Translations under genes and position numbers: made by a program
The notes under the pieces: model-generated
What the model was told of the DNA's origin: nothing
Databases searched by the model: none
Seen by the model: the letters and a program-made list of their open reading frames with translations, nothing else
Source: Microbacterium sp. 8M
Lineage (GTDB): Bacteria; Actinomycetota; Actinomycetes; Actinomycetales; Microbacteriaceae
Assembly: GCF_902506375.1 (NCBI RefSeq)
Contig: NZ_LR733284.1
Coordinates: forward strand, 3,100,222 to 3,164,221
Length of the DNA stretch: 64,000 nucleotides
Direction: 5' to 3'
Shown here: in pieces, positions 60,085-64,000 of the stretch
How positions within the stretch are numbered: the first letter of the stretch is position 1
How the letters are laid out: every line of letters begins with the position of its first letter

Positions 60085-61181
60085 GCGACATCGCGCTCCC
60101 CCGCACCGCGGACAACTCCCTGCTCGCCGATCGCGCCGACGGCACCCGCGTCCAGTTCGACGGCATCGTGAAGAGCTACGGCCGCACGCAGGTGCTGCAC
60201 GGGATCGACCTCGACATCGCGCCCGGCGAGTTCGTCTCCCTGCTCGGCCCCTCGGGCTGCGGCAAGACGACGCTGCTGCGCGTGCTCGCCGGGCTGGAGA
60301 GCGCCGACGGCGGCGCCGTGCTGCTGGGCGGCAAGGACGTCTCTGGCGTGCCGACGAACAAGCGCGACCTGGGCATGGTGTTCCAGTCGTACTCGCTGTT
60401 CCCGCACCTGCGCGTCGTCGACAACACCGCGTTCGGGCTGCGCCGGCGCCGCGTCGCCACGCCCGAGGCCCGCCGGCGGGCGCTGGACGCCCTCGCCCTG
60501 GTCGGCCTCGACGCGCACGCCGACAAGTACCCGCATCAGCTCTCCGGCGGACAGCAGCAGCGCGTCGCACTCGCCCGCGCCCTGGTGACCGAGCCCCGCG
60601 TGCTGCTGCTGGACGAGCCGCTGTCGGCGCTCGACGCGAAGGTGCGCGTGCAGCTGCGCGACGAGATCCGCCGGATCCAGCTGCGCCTCGGCATCACCAC
60701 CGTGTTCGTGACGCACGACCAGGAGGAGGCGCTCAGCGTCTCCGACCGGATCGCCGTGATGAACGCGGGGCGGATCGACCAGATCGGCACGCCGGAGGAG
60801 CTGTACCTGCGTCCCGCGACCGCGCACGTCGCGGCCTTCGTGGGCCTGTCCAGCGTGGTCCGCGGCGTCGCCGACGGCGCGTCCGTGCGCGTCTGGGGCA
60901 CCGACCTGCCGCTGCAGACGCCCGCCACGGGGGACGTCGACGTGCTTCTACGCCCGGAGAACGTGCGTCTCGTCGACGCCGCGGGGGCGGTCGTGACCGG
61001 ATCCGTCGAGGAGAGCATGTTCCTCGGGAGCATGCGCCGCACCCTCGTGCGCACCGCGGACGGCGCCCTGGTGCGCGTCCAGCACTCCGCGCGCATCCGT
61101 CCCGCCTACGGCGACGTCGTCGGTCTCTCGGTCGACGCCGAACCGGTGGCGGTGCGTCAGCAGGCGGACGAAGCGCGCTGA
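60081..61181 (+). CDS. ABC importer ATP-binding protein (PotA/FbpC-like)
   Basis: A 366-residue ATPase: Walker A LLGPSGCGKTT near residue 57, Q-loop GMVFQSYSLFPH near 100, signature LSGGQQQRVALARAL near 155, Walker B VLLLDEPLSALD near 175, H-loop VFVTHDQEEA near 212, then a C-terminal TOBE regulatory domain (residues ~255-360). ATGA overlap with permease 2. It completes the importer. Confidence 0.92.
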   Translation: MSDIALPRTADNSLLADRADGTRVQFDGIVKSYGRTQVLHGIDLDIAPGEFVSLLGPSGCGKTTLLRVLAGLESADGGAVLLGGKDVSGVPTNKRDLGMVFQSYSLFPHLRVVDNTAFGLRRRRVATPEARRRALDALALVGLDAHADKYPHQLSGGQQQRVALARALVTEPRVLLLDEPLSALDAKVRVQLRDEIRRIQLRLGITTVFVTHDQEEALSVSDRIAVMNAGRIDQIGTPEELYLRPATAHVAAFVGLSSVVRGVADGASVRVWGTDLPLQTPATGDVDVLLRPENVRLVDAAGAVVTGSVEESMFLGSMRRTLVRTADGALVRVQHSARIRPAYGDVVGLSVDAEPVAVRQQADEAR

Positions 61182-61188
61182 GCCGGGC

Positions 61189-63678
61189 TCACCCCGCCAG
61201 CGATCGGGCCAGCGCCACGTACTCCGCCGGCGACGCGTCCGGCAGGTAGGCGCGGCCGATCGCGAGCCCGATCGCGGGCAGCTGGGAGTTGTCCGCGTAG
61301 TACAGGTGCATCGGGCGGTACTCCGGATTGAACTTGCCCTTGTACCGCAGCAGCGAGGCGAAGCCGTATGCCGGCTCCAGCACCCGGCTCAGCCAGCCCA
61401 GCAGGCGGGTGATGGTGTCCCGGTCGGCATCGGCGGCGCCCTCTGCCGACGACTCCGGAGCCGACACGGTCTGGGCGAGCGGCGCCCCCGACAGGCTCAT
61501 CACCGCGAGCCCCTGCTCCTTCATGTGCAGGGCGGCCGTGGCGATCGCGAACTCCATCACGCCGGGCATCGCGCCGTCCGCGCGGCGCATGAAGTCGAGG
61601 GTCCGGCCGATCAGCTCGCCCTCGCGCCACACCGGCATCCAGCTGGTCACCGCCTGCAGCTCCCCCTCGGGGCCGATCGCGAGCAGCAGCTCGACGTCCG
61701 GATCCTTCAGCTCGTCGACACCGCCCAGCGTGAACCGCATCTCCGGCAGCGCCTTCTCCGCGATCCACTGCTCGCTGAGCGCGTCGAGCTGCGCGACGAG
61801 GCCGGCCGGCAGCTGCTCCCACGTCGTCCAGAGCGTGGTGAGCCCGTCGCGCTGGCCGCGGTTGTAGGGCTGGCGCACTTTCGTCCACACCTTGCCGGTG
61901 AGTTCGAAGCGGTCCAGCGGCACGACGGTCTCCTCGGCCACCGAGATGCTGCGCCAGCCCAGCGCGCGGAAGACCGGCATGAACTCCTCGTGGGTGCTGT
62001 AGAACACGGGCGTCCACGCGTTCGCGTCGCAGAAGTCGAGGAACCCGCGCACCGTCTTCGCCGCGTCGCCGGGGTGGCACACCGGATCGCCCACCGCGAT
62101 CGCGATGTCGTTGACCACGCGGTACGCGACCGCGCCCCGGCCGTCGGGCGTGAACCAGTGCTCGTTGCCCTCCCAGGTGCCGAGGAACCCGAGCGTGCCC
62201 CCGTCGGTCTCGCGGAGCTGGGTGCGGAAGCGCTCCGCCTCATCGGCCGTGCTGCGCGAGCGCGCGCGCAGCAGCGGGATCAGGGCGATGGCGAACACGA
62301 TCCAGAACAGCGCGCCGACGTCGCGGTGCAGCACGAGCGCCAGCCCGGTGAGCGGCGTGTGCGCGCCGGGGTGGCCGATGATGGTCGGCAGGAAGCGGCG
62401 CAGGGTGGTCAGCAGCGACGACCAGAACGAGGGCGAGTGCGACACCGCGGTGACCAGGATCATGTTCGTCGTCGTGAGCACCACGAAGGCGATCCCGATC
62501 GTGAGCGCGAACCGCCGCGCGGCCCGTCGGGACGCCCGCACCGCGAACCGCCGGTGCGTGACCGCCAGCAGGATGCACATCCCGACCGGTACGAGGATCG
62601 CGAGCACCGAGAAGCCGGGGAACTGACGGTCGAGCTGAACCACGTCGGTGGACGCCCTGAGGGAGCGCACCGCGACGCTGAGCCCCGTCAGCAGCGCCAT
62701 CACGGCGTTCACTCCGATCGCCAGGAACCACGCCGCCCGGCGCCCCGAGCGCAGGCCCCACGCGGCGATGAGGCTGAGCACCAGGGGCACGAGGCTCATC
62801 AGCACCACGCCGGTGCCCGCCGCGAAGGCCGTCGTCACGCCCGCGACGCAATGAGCGGACGCGTTGTTGCGCGCGCAGGCGTCTGCGATGCCCGAGATGT
62901 CCACGCCGCGCAGGCCGGCGACCACCGGCGCCAGCGGCCCGATCCCCACGCCGGTGAGCAGCACGATCAGCGGCCCGAGCCCGGTCACCGCCACCATGGC
63001 CGCGACCAGCGTCCTGGTCTCCCCGTAGGAGCTGCGGTAGACGGGCGGGCGCGGGGTGCCGCTCGTGAGCAGCACGCCGAGCAGGAGACCGACGAGGGCG
63101 GCGAGGAGCCGGTACACGCTGTCGGCGTCGCCGCCGTAGAGCGTGAACGTGACGAGCAGGGACAGGCCGATGAGGCGGATCCGGCGACGGTACAGCGCGG
63201 GTGCGTAAGCGCTGCCCGCCAGGATCGCCCCGAGGATCCCGATCGAGGGGTCGAACACCACGCCGCGCGCGTCGACGCGCGCCCACACCTGCCCCCAGGA
63301 CCAGGCCAGCGACTGGATCCCGACGCCGAGCAGCACGCCCAGGATGCCGGTGACGAGGAACGACACCACCACCCGGCGGGTGCCCATGAGGCGCTCCGCA
63401 TAGGCGAGCAGGGTGAGCGCGAGCAGCACCGCCAGCAGCAGTCCGCCCCAGGAGTTCGGCACAAGCAGCGTCGTCAGCGGCGTCCACCACTGGCGCTCCC
63501 GGCCCAGCACGAGCGGGCTGACGCCGATGCCTGCGGGGCGCCGTCCCCACAGCGTGCCGAACGAGAGGCCCGTGATCACGAGCAGGGCGCTCAGCGCCAC
63601 GGCGAACGGATGCCGTCGCAGGTAGTGCGCGGTCCGGCGTGCCACGGCGCCGGCGGTGATGCGCAGCCGACCGCTCAT
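61189..63678 (-). CDS. MprF-like DUF2156 protein with a rhomboid-like N-terminal membrane domain
   Basis: An 829-residue protein. Residues ~20-480 hold about a dozen membrane helices; residues ~485-829 are a DUF2156/phosphatidylglycerol lysyltransferase domain of two GNAT folds (GTLGFLGTWEGNEHWF, AIAVGDPVCHPGDA, FRALGWRSISVAEE, SLLRYKGKFNPEYRPMHLYY). Such enzymes move an aminoacyl group from tRNA to lipid, lowering membrane charge and raising resistance to cationic peptides. The first ~200 residues (WWTPLTTLLVPNSWGGLLL..., DPSIGILGAILAGSAYA) look like a rhomboid fold rather than the MprF flippase, without a clear catalytic His. It is 4 bases upstream-overlapping with the hydrolase gene, so they are coupled. 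Confidence 0.83.
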   Translation of the reverse strand: MSGRLRITAGAVARRTAHYLRRHPFAVALSALLVITGLSFGTLWGRRPAGIGVSPLVLGRERQWWTPLTTLLVPNSWGGLLLAVLLALTLLAYAERLMGTRRVVVSFLVTGILGVLLGVGIQSLAWSWGQVWARVDARGVVFDPSIGILGAILAGSAYAPALYRRRIRLIGLSLLVTFTLYGGDADSVYRLLAALVGLLLGVLLTSGTPRPPVYRSSYGETRTLVAAMVAVTGLGPLIVLLTGVGIGPLAPVVAGLRGVDISGIADACARNNASAHCVAGVTTAFAAGTGVVLMSLVPLVLSLIAAWGLRSGRRAAWFLAIGVNAVMALLTGLSVAVRSLRASTDVVQLDRQFPGFSVLAILVPVGMCILLAVTHRRFAVRASRRAARRFALTIGIAFVVLTTTNMILVTAVSHSPSFWSSLLTTLRRFLPTIIGHPGAHTPLTGLALVLHRDVGALFWIVFAIALIPLLRARSRSTADEAERFRTQLRETDGGTLGFLGTWEGNEHWFTPDGRGAVAYRVVNDIAIAVGDPVCHPGDAAKTVRGFLDFCDANAWTPVFYSTHEEFMPVFRALGWRSISVAEETVVPLDRFELTGKVWTKVRQPYNRGQRDGLTTLWTTWEQLPAGLVAQLDALSEQWIAEKALPEMRFTLGGVDELKDPDVELLLAIGPEGELQAVTSWMPVWREGELIGRTLDFMRRADGAMPGVMEFAIATAALHMKEQGLAVMSLSGAPLAQTVSAPESSAEGAADADRDTITRLLGWLSRVLEPAYGFASLLRYKGKFNPEYRPMHLYYADNSQLPAIGLAIGRAYLPDASPAEYVALARSLAG

Positions 63679-64000
63679 CGGGAGAGCCCCAGCCGCGGAT
63701 ACAGCACCTCGAAGGCCTTCTCCAGGCCGCCCTTCAACCCCGGCCCCGTGTGCGTCGCGTTCGGCACGAGGTAGAAGGTGGTGGTGAAGCCGGCCGCCTC
63801 GGCGCGGCGCGCCGAGACGCGGTTCGCCGGCCCGTACTTCTTGTCGAGCGCGCCTGCCGCGAAGATCGCGTAGTGCCCGGCGTACGCGCCGGGGTGCTCG
63901 GCGAGGATCGCCTCGGGCTTGCTCGCGTCGAACAGCGCCTTGTCGCCCTGGAACACCTTCTCCACCGACTTCGGATCCCCGAAGCCCGCCCAGGGCTCAC
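63675..64000 (-). CDS. Alpha/beta hydrolase-fold esterase, C-terminal part (5' end outside window)
   Basis: About 108 residues are visible, continuing past the right edge. The end of an esterase-type hydrolase is recognisable: AILAEHPGAYAGHYAIFAAGALDKKYGP and the catalytic His in VPNATHTGPG. It overlaps the start of the DUF2156 gene by 4 bases. In other bacteria hydrolases coupled to aminoacyl-phosphatidylglycerol synthases remove the aminoacyl group; that role is plausible here but rests on context. Confidence 0.7.
   Translation of the reverse strand, partial: EPWAGFGDPKSVEKVFQGDKALFDASKPEAILAEHPGAYAGHYAIFAAGALDKKYGPANRVSARRAEAAGFTTTFYLVPNATHTGPGLKGGLEKAFEVLYPRLGLSR

Noticed and set aside
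1-64000. tRNA, rRNA, CRISPR, prophage, insertion sequence or toxin-antitoxin genes
   Set aside because: I looked for CCA-ended cloverleaf regions, regularly spaced direct repeats, integrase or transposase motifs and small paired genes and found none I could support.

Overview
The window is a chromosomal segment of a high-GC actinobacterium, most likely a Microbacterium or another Microbacteriaceae. The evidence is a strong G/C third-position bias, menaquinone (MenA) and System II cytochrome c maturation genes, an Lhr helicase, Nei2-type glycosylase, PspC, an ABC-F protein, a HAIR-like heat-shock operator, and many start codons placed six or seven bases after a TAnnnT -10 box (leaderless mRNAs). 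I see no tRNA, rRNA, CRISPR array, prophage or insertion sequence. The content is chromosomal housekeeping plus accessory metabolism.

Layout. 1-2.6 kb: C-terminus of a YhgE/Pip membrane protein, a DUF2277 protein and an ion transporter. 2.7-8.5 kb (minus strand): System II cytochrome c biogenesis, tlpA-ccdA-resB-ccsB, downstream of menA. In this assembly resB is broken by a 218-bp insert that is an exact circular permutation of its own inverted sequence. 8.7-21.5 kb: a MocR/PtsJ-like regulator, an Lrp regulator divergent from a DUF6421 gene, SDR, TMEM175, MFS, threonine aldolase, a NUDIX-like protein, esterase, and an ABC-F gene with a long leader whose hairpin covers its ribosome binding site; then a dinucleotide-binding oxidoreductase, PspC and DUF6157. 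21.6-28.1 kb: lhr, an EI24 protein and nei2. 28.2-34.8 kb: a beta-helix protein, a DoxX-like gene divergent from a cysteine-containing regulator (two matching dyads between them), a LysR-effector domain with a histone-like tail, a Clp unfoldase under a HAIR-like operator, an amidotransferase and a small unknown. 35-42 kb: a secreted discoidin/ricin-lectin protein, purU, a nitronate monooxygenase and an EamA exporter.

41.0-48.9 kb is a phosphonate uptake and catabolism island: phnD-phnC-phnE (fused permease), then a FAD oxidoreductase, a phosphonatase-like HAD hydrolase and an alcohol dehydrogenase, translationally coupled and divergent from a GntR/UTRA regulator. The likely scheme is import, oxidation of an aminoalkylphosphonate to an aldehyde, Schiff-base C-P cleavage, and handling of the carbonyl product. 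50-53 kb is a tryptophan-to-anthranilate operon (tryptophan dioxygenase, an amidohydrolase in the place of KynB, kynureninase). 53-57 kb: a histidine phosphatase, a small membrane protein, aspS, GNAT, an unknown. 57.2-61.2 kb: a complete, overlapping PotABCD/AfuABC-type ABC importer operon. 61.2-64 kb: an MprF-like DUF2156 protein and the edge of an alpha/beta hydrolase.

The broadest signal is not a gene. The palindrome GGATCC is iterated about nine times above expectation (29 copies in the first 10 kb by hand count), within codons and in intergenic clusters, reminiscent of HIP1 in cyanobacteria.
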